This document shows positions 8,839 through 18,027 of a DNA stretch of 64,000 nucleotides, one piece after another. Under the pieces are notes generated by a model. The model was not told where the DNA came from, did no database searches, and was given only the letters and a program-made list of their open reading frames with translations. The translations under genes and the position numbers were made by a program. Each line of letters starts with the position of its first letter. The first letter of the stretch is position 1. Source of the stretch: Bradyrhizobium barranii subsp. apii (GTDB taxonomy: Bacteria > Pseudomonadota > Alphaproteobacteria > Rhizobiales > Xanthobacteraceae); the NCBI RefSeq assembly GCF_011516635.5, contig NZ_CP096255.1, positions 4,214,501 to 4,278,500 of the forward strand. Direction: 5' to 3'.

Positions 8839-9884
8839 CAGCCGGTGCGACGCAGCCGGCGGTTCGCGCCACGCTGGAGGACGTCGCGCGTGCGGCGGGC
8901 GTTTCGCTCGCAACCGTCGACCGCGTCGTCAACCGGCGCGAGGGCGTGCGCGCCAAGACCGTTGCGCGTGTCGAGGCCGCGGTGGCAAAACTCGGCTATC
9001 GGGGCGACGTCGCGGCCGCGCGCCTCGCCCGCGGGCAGACGTTCCGCTTTGCCTTCGTGCTGCCGAGCGGCAGCAACAGCTTCATGACCAACCTGGCCGA
9101 GCAGGTCCAGCGCACCGCGGACTGGCTCGCCGGCCACCGCGGCTTCATCGATATCCTCCATGTCGACGTGTTCGATCCGGATGTGCTCGCCGGTGCGCTG
9201 GAAAACCTGTCGCCGGCCTATCAGGGCGTCGCCGTCATCGCGCTGGACCATCCCAGGGTGCGCGCCGCGATCGACGAGCTCGCCGCGCGCGGGGTCGCCG
9301 TGGTGACCCTTGTGTCGGACGCGCCGAGTTCGCGGCGGCTGCATTATGTCGGTATCGACAACCCGGCCGCGGGGCGAACTGCGGCAACGCTGATGGGACG
9401 TTTCCTCGCCGGCCGCGAGGGGAAGGTTGCCGTGATCGCGGGATCGTTATCGCTGCGCGATCACACCGAGCGGCAGTTCGGCTTCCACCAGATCCTGTCC
9501 AGCGAGTATCCGAACCTGCTCGCGCTGCCGGTGATCGAAGGTCGCGACGACAGCGAGCGCACGCGGGAGCTCACGGCCGCGCTGCTGGCGCGCCACGCCG
9601 ATCTCCGCGGCATCTACTGCTGCGGCGCCGGGAACCGCGGCATCGCCAATGCGCTGGAGGCCTCGGGCCGCGCGCGCGAAGTGGTCTGGATCACGCACGA
9701 GCTGACCCAGTACACGCGGCGTTTCCTGGTCCGCGGCACGCTCGATGCCATCATCAACCAGGATCCCGGTCACGAGGCGCGGTCTGCGGCGCGAGTTCTG
9801 CTCGCGCATTGTTCGGGTGAGCCGATCAGCCCCGACCAGGAGCGCATCCGCATCGATATTTTTCTGCGGGACAACCTGCCGTGA
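8835..9884 (+). CDS. LacI-family transcriptional regulator
   Basis: A 349-residue regulator whose ATG overlaps the ThuA stop (ATGA). An N-terminal LacI helix-turn-helix covers about residues 12-56 (TLEDVARAAGVSLATVDRVV, then a hinge region with KLGYRGDVAAARLARG). It is followed by a periplasmic-binding-protein-like sensor domain with the LPSGSNSFM segment. Its position as the last gene of the sugar operon suggests local control in response to the imported sugar. LacI members with an LATVDRVV recognition helix and a type I PBP sensor are common beside rhizobial sugar loci. The operator was not identified with confidence. Confidence 0.9.
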   Translation: MTAGATQPAVRATLEDVARAAGVSLATVDRVVNRREGVRAKTVARVEAAVAKLGYRGDVAAARLARGQTFRFAFVLPSGSNSFMTNLAEQVQRTADWLAGHRGFIDILHVDVFDPDVLAGALENLSPAYQGVAVIALDHPRVRAAIDELAARGVAVVTLVSDAPSSRRLHYVGIDNPAAGRTAATLMGRFLAGREGKVAVIAGSLSLRDHTERQFGFHQILSSEYPNLLALPVIEGRDDSERTRELTAALLARHADLRGIYCCGAGNRGIANALEASGRAREVVWITHELTQYTRRFLVRGTLDAIINQDPGHEARSAARVLLAHCSGEPISPDQERIRIDIFLRDNLP

Positions 9885-10155
9885 TTCGCGTACGCGGGTG
9901 ATGCGCAGCTTGCTTCGATAGGTGTCGCGAAGCGCCGGAGCGTCCTCAACAATGCTCAGAAGTTCGCTGCCATTGCGGCGAGGTGCTGATGGGCTCTTTC
10001 GCGGGCAGCCTCGATGGGCTGTTGCGGTCCGGTGGTTGGCCCGATCGGTACGAAACGGACATTGCTGATACCGATAAAGCGCAAAATTTCCCGCAGGTAA
10101 GGCGTTGCCATGTCGATGCGCCCGCGGTTCATTCCGGTGGCGAAATCGCTGCCAC

Positions 10156-11211
10156 TAGAGCATTTTCCGACCGGAAAGAATCGGGTGGGGATTCCCAAAA
10201 CGGCGCGAGTCAGATTCAAGCTGCATGCTGGCGAGGGAGGCCAGCATGTATGGCCAGGGCGCTTTCGGTTGATCTTCGCCAAAGGGTGGTAGCCGCGATT
10301 GACGGTGGCATGTCCTGTCGACAGGCTGCTGAGCGCTTTGGTGTCAGCGCGGCCAGTGCAATCCGCTGGCGCGGTCGCCTCAAGAAAGTTGGCGACATCG
10401 TTCCTAAACGCCAGGGCGGTGACCGCAAATCGCAGCGCATCGAAGCGCATTCGCAATTGATTCTGGAGGCGGTGACAGCGAGGCCGGATATCACGCTTGC
10501 CGAGTTGCGAGAACTGTTGAAACGTCGTGGAATATCGACTGGCATCGCGTCGCTCTGGCGTTTTTTCCAGCGCAGAAAGATCACACTTAAAAAAAGACAG
10601 CGCACGCCGCCGAGCAACGGCGCGGCGATATAAATGCCGCACGTGAGGAGTGGTTCGAAGGGCAAATCGACCTTGACCCTGAGCGTCTCGTCTTCATCGA
10701 CGAAACCAGCGCCAACACCAAAATGGCGCGGCGTTACGGGCGCTCGCCACGCGGCGAGCGATGTCGTGCAGCTATCCCACACGGACATTGGAAGACGACG
10801 ACGTTCACCGCTGGATTGCGCTCCGACGGTCTGATCGCGCCGCTTGTTCTGGACGGTCCAATGGATGGCGACGCTTTCCTGGCCTACGTCGAGCAATTGC
10901 TCGCCCCATCGCTGCGGCCGGGCGATACCGTTATCATGGACAACTTGCCCGCTCACAAGGTCCATGGCGTTCGAGAGGCCATCCAGGCGGTCGGAGCTAG
11001 CCTGCTCTATCTTCCGCCCTACAGTCCAGACTTCAACCCGATTGAAATGGCCTTCTCCAAACTGAAAGCGCTGTTGCGGGCCGCCGCAGCCCGCACCATG
11101 CCCGATCTCTGGCAAGCAATCGCCAACGCTCTCAAACGCTTCTCACCCGAGGAATGTCAAAATTATCTCGTCGCGGCTGGTTGCGACGCAACGTGATCGG
11201 AAAACGCTCTA
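10156..11211 (+). mobile_element. IS630-family insertion sequence
   Basis: The element is about 1.05 kb. Its ends are inverted repeats: 10156-10172 reads TAGAGCATTTTCCGACC and the complement of 11195-11211 reads TAGAGCGTTTTCCGATC, 15 of 17 identical. The outer TA on both sides fits the TA target duplication of IS630/Tc1 elements. It holds one two-frame transposase on the plus strand, opposite to the interrupted azoreductase gene. Confidence 0.9.
10250..11196 (+). CDS. IS630-type transposase made by -1 frameshifting (orfA 10250-10633, orfB to 11196)
   Basis: Frame A starts at ATG 10250 with an N-terminal helix-turn-helix (LSVDLRQRVVAAIDGGMSC, then AAERFGVSAASAIRW) and ends at 10633. The DDE catalytic domain is in the -1 frame: Asp in VFIDETSA, Asp in TVIMDNLPAHK, and Glu in PDFNPIEMAFSKLK. 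A run of seven A at 10589-10595 followed by G is the evident slippage site; shifting -1 there joins the frames smoothly through KKTAHAAEQ. Such A-run frameshifting is known for several IS630-group elements. All three catalytic residues and both ends are present, so the copy may be active. Confidence 0.85.
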
Positions 11212-11639
11212 GCGAGGATCACCGTGGTCGGCCGGTCCTTCAGCAGCGGGAGATATCCCAGGGAGGGATCGAACCGAAAGGTGAGCCCGGGCTGGACGAT
11301 GATATCGAACCATTGCTTGAGCTTGTAGGGAATGCTGAAGTTCCACATTGGCGTCGAGATCAGAACCCGATCGGCCAGTGAAAAGCGCAGCGCCATCCGC
11401 TCGGGCTCCGCAAAGCTGTCCCGTTGCGCGTCGTTGAAGGGCTGCGCCTTCATGCGCGCATATTTGGCCTCGACGATGGGACCTGCGAATTCCGGCAGCC
11501 GCTCGCGCCAGAGATCCACGACGTCGATGTCCCAGTCCGGACGGGCCTGCCGAAACCCGTCAAGAAACACGCGCGCGCCGGCGCTCGACTCGGAGTCGGC
11601 ACGGGGCGAGCAGGAGAGGTGCAAAAGCTTTGCCACCAC

Positions 11640-13214
11640 TCATCCCAGCGCTCTGATGACGGCGTCCGCCCGGGTGACGACGGCGACGTTCTGCATGGCA
11701 AAATTGATCGAGGCGGAGTGCCAGTCGGCATTCATAGTCGAGCAGCAATCTTCCGGCACGATCATGAAATAACCCTTGTCGGCGCCGGTGCGCGCGGTGT
11801 GCTCGACCGACATGTTGGTCCATGCGCCGGTATTGATGATCATGTCGCGCCCGGTGGCTTTGAGGATCGTCTCCAGCCGGGTGCCCTCCCAGGCGCTCAT
11901 CCGCATCTTCTCGACGACGAAATCGCCGGGCCGCGGTTCGAGGCCCGAGACCGGGGCGGCGCCCCAGCTGCCGCGCACCATCGCCTTGCTGTCGACGAGA
12001 CCCTCGAACAGCGGTGCGTTCAGCGTCACGCCGGGGGCGCCGGGCTCGACCACGAACCAGACGTGGATGATGGCGACGCCGCGCGCGCGAGCTGTCTCCG
12101 CCAAGCGCCTGACGTTCTCGACCACATGCTGTTGCTTCGCATGCCCCGGTGCGCCTGACTCGGCGAACGCGCCGCCATCCATGATGACGTCGTTCTGAAG
12201 ATCCTGAATGATCATGGCGCAGCGGCTTGGATCGAGCCGCATCTCGCCGTCGGCGAGGATGGGTGTGGCAGCCGCGGGGCCGGCACTTGCGCCGCCGCTG
12301 CTGCGTTTGCCGCTCATATAGGGCTCGTGGCGCGGCCCGGCCTTGGTCGGGATCGCATAGACCGAATGCGTCGACGTCAGATAGAGCGTGCGGAAATCCG
12401 GGCCACCCCAGGCAAGGTTGGCGACGAGCTCAGGCACGCGGACCTTCCCCAGCAACTCGCCGCGCGGCGAATAGACCCAGACGCCGCCGGGGGCGGTGAC
12501 CCAGACATTGCCATGCTGGCCGCACTTCATGCCGTCGGGCAGGCCCGGCTCCAGCTCGGAGCGGATGGCGCTAGCGAACACGCGCGCGTTCGACAGCGAG
12601 CCGTCGCCGTTGACGTCGAATACGCGGATCAGCGCCTGCACGGTGTCGTTGACATAGAGCAGCTTTTCGTCCGGCGAGAAGCACAGCCCGTTCGGCTGGT
12701 CGAACAAATTGCGGTCCACCACGAGCTTCGGCTCGCCGCCGGGCATGACGCGATAGACGCCCTGGAAGCCGAGCTGGCGCGGCCGCTCGACACCATAGAC
12801 CGGCATGCGGCCATACCAGGGATCGGAGAAATAGATGGCACCGGAGGAGTGCACGCAGACGTCGTTGGGGCTGTTGAGCTCCTGTCCCTGGAAGTGCGAG
12901 GCCAGCACCTCGCGCCGCCCGTCCGGCCGCTCACGGATCAGCGACGAGGTCGCATGCTCGCAGACGATCAGATTGAGCTCGGCATCATAGGTCATGCCAT
13001 TGCACTTGTTCGACGGGCGCTTGACCTCCGCGACGCCGCGCCGCGCATCCCAGCGCCGGCGTACGTCGCCCGGCATGTCCGAGAACAGGAGATAATGATC
13101 GACCGGATGCCAGATCGGCCCTTCCGTGAAGTCAAAACCCGTTCCGACCTGCGCGACCGGCGCATAGGGGTCGATCAGGCTCTCGAATTCGGAGCGCAAG
13201 GTAACGTGCGTCAT
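11640..13214 (-). CDS. SMP-30/gluconolactonase fused to isochorismatase-like domain
   Basis: A single 524-residue frame with two domains. Residues 1-295 form an SMP-30/gluconolactonase beta-propeller: metal ligands are likely Glu31 (FTEGPIW) and Asp227 (LPDGMKCG), with SPNDVCV between. A Ser/Gly/Ala linker (about 300-320) leads to an isochorismatase-like hydrolase domain (328-524). There the catalytic Asp338 (IIQDLQND) and Lys436 (VVEKMRMSA) are kept, but the position of the nucleophile Cys is Ser469 (TNMSVEHT, usually TNVCVE). The lactonase half could open a sugar or other lactone; the second half may be inactive as an amidase or use altered chemistry. It lies 22 bp after the MBL lactonase gene and is followed at once by the azoreductase remnant. 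Confidence 0.88.
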   Translation of the reverse strand: MTHVTLRSEFESLIDPYAPVAQVGTGFDFTEGPIWHPVDHYLLFSDMPGDVRRRWDARRGVAEVKRPSNKCNGMTYDAELNLIVCEHATSSLIRERPDGRREVLASHFQGQELNSPNDVCVHSSGAIYFSDPWYGRMPVYGVERPRQLGFQGVYRVMPGGEPKLVVDRNLFDQPNGLCFSPDEKLLYVNDTVQALIRVFDVNGDGSLSNARVFASAIRSELEPGLPDGMKCGQHGNVWVTAPGGVWVYSPRGELLGKVRVPELVANLAWGGPDFRTLYLTSTHSVYAIPTKAGPRHEPYMSGKRSSGGASAGPAAATPILADGEMRLDPSRCAMIIQDLQNDVIMDGGAFAESGAPGHAKQQHVVENVRRLAETARARGVAIIHVWFVVEPGAPGVTLNAPLFEGLVDSKAMVRGSWGAAPVSGLEPRPGDFVVEKMRMSAWEGTRLETILKATGRDMIINTGAWTNMSVEHTARTGADKGYFMIVPEDCCSTMNADWHSASINFAMQNVAVVTRADAVIRALG

Positions 13215-13236
13215 CGGTCGATATCCTCAGCTCACG

Positions 13237-14085
13237 TCAGGCAGGGAACCAGTTGCGCGCGGGCAGCGACTGCACGATCGGGCCGGGGACCTGGTCGTGC
13301 AGCCGTCCAACAACTATGCCGCCCTCGATCTTGGCCGGCCTGTCGTGCACCGGCAGCAGATAGCGCGAATTGCTGAGCAGCTTCTTGATCGAGGCCTTCT
13401 CGGCCCGCTTGCTGGTGCCGTGGTTTCCCGTCGTCCGCGGCTCCCAGTCGTGGATCTCGTTGAAGGGCGTGACGATCTGGTCGTTGAAGTCGTAGATCAC
13501 GTCGCCGCAGATCGTCGCGATCCCGTCGGCAGTCTCGACGATGACGTTCATCGATCCCTCGGTATGTGCATTGGCCGCATCGCAATAGACGCCGGGCATC
13601 AGCTCGATAGGACCCGTGATCTCGAGGTCGAGGAAGCGCAGCGCACTCTTGGTGTGCAGTCGGTCGATGAGATGCTTGATGTCGGGCGCCGGATATTGCG
13701 GATGCATCAAGCCGGAGACGGAATATTCGAGTTCTTTCCGGTTGAGGACGACGGTCGTGTTCATCGGAAACAGATCGTCCTTGCCGGCGTGGTCGATGTG
13801 CAGATGGGTGTGGCAGACGAAGCGGACGTCGCCCATGCGTACGCCGTGGCGGGCGAGCTGGTTCTCGATCATGTGCTCGTGGTATTGCAGGCCGCGCATC
13901 CCGAGCGTTTCCATGATCTGGTTGGAGCGGTAACCGGTATCGACCACGACCGGATATTTGCCGCCGAGGATCAGAAAGCCGAGGGTGAGGACGCGGCGAG
14001 TGCGGCCGCAGTCGCGGCCGAGGACCAGAAAGCTCGATTCCAGCTCGATATCGCCATAGTCCAGGATCTTGATCTCCAGCGCCAT
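13237..14085 (-). CDS. Metallo-beta-lactamase-fold lactonase (AHL-lactonase-like)
   Basis: A 282-residue MBL-fold hydrolase with the dinuclear zinc motif HTHLHIDH (residues 92-99), NAHTEGSMNV carrying the third His, and GDVIYDFND carrying the bridging Asp. The overall pattern matches the N-acyl homoserine lactonase (AttM/AiiA) family, including a C-terminal His in LLPVHDRP. In this setting, next to an amidohydrolase and an SMP-30 lactonase, a catabolic lactone is a more natural substrate than a quorum signal, though quorum-signal hydrolysis cannot be excluded. It is 30 bp downstream of the amidohydrolase gene and cotranscribed. Confidence 0.82.
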   Translation of the reverse strand: MALEIKILDYGDIELESSFLVLGRDCGRTRRVLTLGFLILGGKYPVVVDTGYRSNQIMETLGMRGLQYHEHMIENQLARHGVRMGDVRFVCHTHLHIDHAGKDDLFPMNTTVVLNRKELEYSVSGLMHPQYPAPDIKHLIDRLHTKSALRFLDLEITGPIELMPGVYCDAANAHTEGSMNVIVETADGIATICGDVIYDFNDQIVTPFNEIHDWEPRTTGNHGTSKRAEKASIKKLLSNSRYLLPVHDRPAKIEGGIVVGRLHDQVPGPIVQSLPARNWFPA

Positions 14086-14115
14086 TCGTTTCCCTCCCTG
14101 TTCTGTTCTTGTCTG

Positions 14116-15000
14116 TCAAAGCCGGTAGACGCGCGTCGCCGTCGTCCTGAAAATTGCGTCCTGCTGCTGGGGCGTCAGCTTCGCGGCCGCCGCACGAAAG
14201 GCGTCGACGAGCTCCCGATAGCTGGTCCACAATTTCTCGATCGGAAAATTGGAGCCAAACAGGCAGCGCTCCGCGCCGAAAATCGCGACGGTATCGGTAA
14301 GGACGGCCGCGATGTGCGCGGGATCGTTGCGATGGATGAAGGTGCCGAGCCCGGAGAGTTTTGAGACCACGTTCGGACAGACCGCGAGCCGGGCCATCCC
14401 GGCGCGCCAGGCGGCCCGGCCCGCCGGCGAGAGGTCTTCCAGCATGCCGGCATGCTGGAGGATGAAGGTCACCCTGGGGCAGGACTCGGCGAGTTGCGCC
14501 GCGTCCGGCATCTGCGGCGTGAAGACCTGGAGGTCAAAGCTCCAGCCGTAGTCGGCCAGGCGTGCGATGTTGCGGCGGACCATGGGATCGACGCAGAGAT
14601 CGGGCTTGGTCGCGAAGCGATAGAGCGGATTGTCGTGCCAGTGCAGCTGCATGCGCACGCCGCGCACGAGCGGGTAGCGCTTCAGGCGATCGAGTTGCGG
14701 GCGCACGTCGTCGACGGCGAAATCGGCGTGGGCGACGATGGCATGCGGCCAGCCGTGCTCGTCGGCAGTCTGTTGGACCCAGGCTGCCTCGTCCTCGAAA
14801 CGGTCGTTGGCCCAGTTGGTCTGGACAAAGACCGAACGGGTGACGCCGGTGCCCTTGAGGTCGTCGAGATATTCCCGGATCGGATAATCGCGACGGATCG
14901 GCTCGTAGGGTCCAAAGATGCGCGGCTGCATCGGGCCGGTCAGCCAGGGCAGGTCGGCCTGCCGCCAGATGTGATGATGGCCGTCGACAATGTCGCTCAC
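14116..15000 (-). CDS. Amidohydrolase family 2 (TIM-barrel metal hydrolase)
   Basis: A 294-residue amidohydrolase-2 protein. The metal motif HxH is visible as DGHHHIW at residues 6-12, further ligands or active-site residues lie in RGVRMQLHWHD, FILQHAGML and the C-terminal LFGSNFPIEK (the catalytic Asp of many relatives is Asn here). The closest described relatives include 2-pyrone-4,6-dicarboxylate lactonases and sugar-lactone hydrolases. It overlaps the VWA gene by 4 bp and precedes the MBL lactonase, which supports a ring- or lactone-opening step. The substrate is unknown. Confidence 0.83.
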   Translation of the reverse strand: MSDIVDGHHHIWRQADLPWLTGPMQPRIFGPYEPIRRDYPIREYLDDLKGTGVTRSVFVQTNWANDRFEDEAAWVQQTADEHGWPHAIVAHADFAVDDVRPQLDRLKRYPLVRGVRMQLHWHDNPLYRFATKPDLCVDPMVRRNIARLADYGWSFDLQVFTPQMPDAAQLAESCPRVTFILQHAGMLEDLSPAGRAAWRAGMARLAVCPNVVSKLSGLGTFIHRNDPAHIAAVLTDTVAIFGAERCLFGSNFPIEKLWTSYRELVDAFRAAAAKLTPQQQDAIFRTTATRVYRL

Positions 15001-16118
15001 GCCGCTCTCCTCCGTCCCAACGTCAGAATGTGCGCGACAATCGACGCGCTTGAACCGCCATCCACGAGATCATCGACGAAGCGCTGGATGGCCAACAGCG
15101 CCTCGGTCTTCGGGCGGAAGTCCGGGCCCGTCGCGAGCGGTGTCAGCCAGCTCACGCGCCAGGCGCGCCGCGACAGCTTTGCGACCGCGTCGCGTAACGC
15201 ATCGACTTCGCCGCGCTCCAGCCCGTCCGACACGACGACGACGGCCGCGCCTCGCGCGTAACCGCCGAACCGCGGTACCGCGAGGAAGGCTTGCAGCGCG
15301 TCGCCGATGCGGGTGCCGCCATCCCAGTCGCTGACGAGGTGCGCCGCCGCGTTCAGCGCCTGCTCGCGACGCTTCAGACGCAACGACCGGGTGACGCGGG
15401 TCAGCCGCGTGCCGAAGGTGAAGACCTCGACATTGGGCGCGGCCTGCACCAGCGTATGCGCGAGCTTCATGTTCTCTTCGGTGCGAGTCTTCATCGAGCC
15501 GGAGACGTCGATCAGCAGCAGGAGTTTTCGTCGGCGCGGGCGCCGCTTCAGGTGCCCGAGCCGCAGGATCTCGCCGTCGCTCCGGACACACTCGCGCAAG
15601 GTCCGGCGAAGGTCGGCAAACGGCCCGCGGCGGGCGCGCATGCGCCGGTGGCCGCGACGCTGCGGCAAGCGTCGCGGGGCCTCGGGCGCCAGGCGCCGGA
15701 GCGCGTCGGTGGTGGAGAGCTGGGCGAAGCGGCGCTCCACCAGCGCCTCGGCGCGCGTCGCGGCGAGGCCGGATTCGTTGGCGTCGTCGGAGAACAGGGG
15801 TTCCTGTTCGCCGCGGCCCTCTTCCTGGAGCCGGACAGTCTCGTCGTCGTCGCCGTCATCGACATGTTCGATGGCTTCGCTGCCGCGGAAGTGCAGGTCG
15901 AACAGCCGGTCGAAGGTCGTGCGGCGCTCGGGTGGCGGGGCGAGCGTGGCCAGCGCCGATTGCCTGATGTCGTTGAGGTCGCGCGGCCCGAGCAGCTCGA
16001 TCGCGGCGAGATAGGAGGTGGTCTGCTCGGGCGCGACGGCAAAGCCGTTGGCGCGCAGCAGCGCGACGAAGGAGACGAAGATGCGGGCAGCGCGCGGAAG
16101 CTCCGGCTCGGTGCTCAT
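14997..16118 (-). CDS. VWA-domain CoxE-like protein
   Basis: A 373-residue protein with an N-terminal helical region, a low-complexity acidic then Arg-rich segment (about 85-200), and a C-terminal von Willebrand A domain with the MIDAS motif DVSGS at 204-208. CoxE-type proteins work with a MoxR ATPase (CoxD) in maturation of the Mo-Cu site in CO dehydrogenase and occur with other molybdenum hydroxylases. Its start overlaps the MoxR stop by 4 bp, so the pair is cotranslated. Here it follows the hydroxylase subunit genes directly, which supports a role in cofactor assembly of that enzyme. Confidence 0.85.
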   Translation of the reverse strand: MSTEPELPRAARIFVSFVALLRANGFAVAPEQTTSYLAAIELLGPRDLNDIRQSALATLAPPPERRTTFDRLFDLHFRGSEAIEHVDDGDDDETVRLQEEGRGEQEPLFSDDANESGLAATRAEALVERRFAQLSTTDALRRLAPEAPRRLPQRRGHRRMRARRGPFADLRRTLRECVRSDGEILRLGHLKRRPRRRKLLLLIDVSGSMKTRTEENMKLAHTLVQAAPNVEVFTFGTRLTRVTRSLRLKRREQALNAAAHLVSDWDGGTRIGDALQAFLAVPRFGGYARGAAVVVVSDGLERGEVDALRDAVAKLSRRAWRVSWLTPLATGPDFRPKTEALLAIQRFVDDLVDGGSSASIVAHILTLGRRRAA

Positions 16119-16996
16119 GCGGTTGCCTCCGCGAGCATGACGTCGAGCCGTGGCGAGATGAAGTGCAGGTCTTCCTCGTCTTTCAGCGCCACGCCGATCG
16201 AGCGCCTGAAGGCGTCGGGCCAGCGCGCACCGCCCTTGTGAAGGAGCGTCGCCGCTTCAGCCCAGTCGACGGCTTCCGCGATGCCTGGTGCCTTGCTGAG
16301 CGGCTCGCGGCGCAATTTGCCGACGGCCGCGACGACGGCCCGCGCGGTCGCCTCGGCGACGCTGGAGGCCCGCAGCATCACGATACGCGCCTCCCGCTCT
16401 TCGGTGGGATAGTCGATCCAGTGGTAGACACAGCGGCGGCGCAGAGCTTCGTGCAGGTCGCGCGTCCGGTTCGATGTCAGCACGACGACAGGACGTTCGG
16501 CCGCGCGCACCGTGCCGCGTTCCGGGATCGAGATCTGGAAGTCCGAGAGAAACTCGAGCAGGAACGCCTCAAACTCCTGGTCGGCGCGGTCGATCTCATC
16601 GATCAGCAGCACGGTGGAGTCGGGTGCGCGAAGCGTCGCCAGCATCGGCCGCTCAATCAGAAACGTTTCGCCATAGATGTCGATGCTCTCGTCGCCAGCC
16701 TGGCGGATCGCGAGCATCTGGCGTGGATAGTTCCACTCGTAGAGCGCGGCCGAGGCGTCGATGCCCTCGTAGCATTGCAGGCGGATGAGGCGACGGCCGA
16801 GGACGGCGGCGATGGCTTTCGCGGCCTCGGTCTTGCCGACACCAGGGGCGCCCTCAAGCAGGAGCGGTTTGCCGAGGGCAAGGCCAAGATAGGCTGCGGT
16901 CGCGAGCCCTTCATCGGCGAGGTAATAGGCTGCCCGAAGCGCCTTCTCCAACGCCTCGGGGCTGTCGATGCCAACGATGTTGCTGCGAACTGCCAT
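16115..16996 (-). CDS. MoxR-family AAA+ ATPase, CoxD-like
   Basis: A 293-residue AAA+ ATPase from the ATG at 16996; a longer upstream frame exists but would run into the preceding gene. The Walker A motif is GAPGVGKT (49-56), Walker B LLIDEIDRAD (130-139), followed by the sensor 1 segment VVLTSNRTRDL and an arginine-finger region ALRRRCVYHW. It lies 8 bp after the C-terminal Mo-subunit gene and overlaps the CoxE-like VWA gene. Known CoxD proteins help insert sulfur and metal into CO dehydrogenase, so a maturation role for the adjacent hydroxylase is the likely job. Confidence 0.88.
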   Translation of the reverse strand: MAVRSNIVGIDSPEALEKALRAAYYLADEGLATAAYLGLALGKPLLLEGAPGVGKTEAAKAIAAVLGRRLIRLQCYEGIDASAALYEWNYPRQMLAIRQAGDESIDIYGETFLIERPMLATLRAPDSTVLLIDEIDRADQEFEAFLLEFLSDFQISIPERGTVRAAERPVVVLTSNRTRDLHEALRRRCVYHWIDYPTEEREARIVMLRASSVAEATARAVVAAVGKLRREPLSKAPGIAEAVDWAEAATLLHKGGARWPDAFRRSIGVALKDEEDLHFISPRLDVMLAEATA

Positions 16997-17004
16997 GGCC
17001 GGTC

Positions 17005-18027
17005 TCAGCGTCGCGCCTGTGGCCGCGCGCCGCCCTGGGTCTTGATCGCGCGCAGCACCTTTTCCGGCGTAATCGGCAGATCGTCGATGCGTACGCCGAC
17101 GGCGTTGAAAATCGCATTCGCGACAGCTGGCAGCACGGGATTGGCGCACATTTCGCCCGGTCCTTTGGCGCCGAACGGGCCATCGGGCGCGGGGCGCTCC
17201 AACACGGCGATATCGTGCGGGCAAATGTCACCCGGGCCGGGCATCAGATATTCGACGAAGTCGCGGGGGCCGTGAACAGGGTCGGGATAGTGAGGCTCCG
17301 TGGTCTCGTACAGCGCGTGGCTGATGCCCATCCAGGCGCCGCCCACGAGCTGCTGCTCGACCAGGCGCGGATTGAGCGCGCGGCCGAGCTCATAGGCGGA
17401 GTCCATGCGGACCATCGCGACTTCACCAGTCTCGTCGTCGACCTCGACCTCCGCCACGAGACAGGCATGGGCGTAGCAGGTCGCCGGCGACATCTCGCCG
17501 GTTTCGGGGTCGACGTTGGACAGAGGCACGAGGAATATGCCGCGGCCGGAGATGGTCTTGCCCTGCTTGAACTGGGCGGCGATGGCGACGTCCTTGGTCG
17601 AGATCGAGCGATGCGGCGCACCCTTGACGTGGATGTTGCCGCGTCCGTCGGTTTCGAGATCGGCGGCGTTGACCTCGAGCTCCTCGGCTGCCGCCTCCAT
17701 CATCACGCCGCGCGCCTCGCGCGCCGCGGCCATCACCGCATTGCCGACGCGATGGGTGCCGCGCGAGGCGAAGGAGCCCATGCAATGCGGACCGGTGTCG
17801 GAATCCGCGGTGTCGACATAGACGTCCTCGACGGGAACACCCAGCGTCTCCGCGCAGATCTGCCGCGTCACCGACTTCATGCCCTGGCCGAGGTCGATCG
17901 ACGACAGCGCCACCGTGAACTTGCCGCTCGGGTTGGAATGAACCAACGCCTGGCTGGGATCGCCGCCGAGATTCATGCCGATGGGATAGTTGATCGACGC
18001 CATGCCGCGTCCGCGATGCCGGGTCAT
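17005..18027 (-). CDS. Molybdenum hydroxylase large subunit, C-terminal half (split protein)
   Basis: A 340-residue protein corresponding to the second molybdopterin-binding domain of the xanthine dehydrogenase family. It contains GMASINYPIGMNL, LGQGMKSVTRQICAETLG (a MoCo-binding stretch), SDTGPHCMGSFASRG, and GPFGAKGPGEMC near the C-terminus, where the Glu is the expected catalytic base. Its ATG shares one base with the stop of the N-terminal half (TGATG), so translation is coupled. In most relatives both halves form one chain of 700-800 residues. Here they are separate proteins that must assemble with the FeS and FAD subunits. Confidence 0.87.
   Translation of the reverse strand: MTRHRGRGMASINYPIGMNLGGDPSQALVHSNPSGKFTVALSSIDLGQGMKSVTRQICAETLGVPVEDVYVDTADSDTGPHCMGSFASRGTHRVGNAVMAAAREARGVMMEAAAEELEVNAADLETDGRGNIHVKGAPHRSISTKDVAIAAQFKQGKTISGRGIFLVPLSNVDPETGEMSPATCYAHACLVAEVEVDDETGEVAMVRMDSAYELGRALNPRLVEQQLVGGAWMGISHALYETTEPHYPDPVHGPRDFVEYLMPGPGDICPHDIAVLERPAPDGPFGAKGPGEMCANPVLPAVANAIFNAVGVRIDDLPITPEKVLRAIKTQGGARPQARR

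Larger units (their letters stand above)
9956..11639 (-). pseudogene. FMN-dependent NADH-azoreductase-like gene split by an IS630-type element
   Basis: The 5' part (11210-11639) starts at GTG 11639, directly after the stop of the upstream SMP-30/isochorismatase gene. It encodes a flavodoxin-like fold with LLHLSCSPR (FMN phosphate loop) and PMWNFSIPYKLKQWFD, both AzoR signatures. The frame breaks at the inserted element. The 3' part (9956-10157) encodes the remaining C-terminus, with ATPYLREILRFIGI, ending MAANF. If the element and one copy of the target TA are removed, the join reads VILA-S-GSDFATG in frame, giving an intact protein of about 210 residues. It therefore belonged to the minus-strand catabolic operon and was knocked out by insertion. 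Confidence 0.88.
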
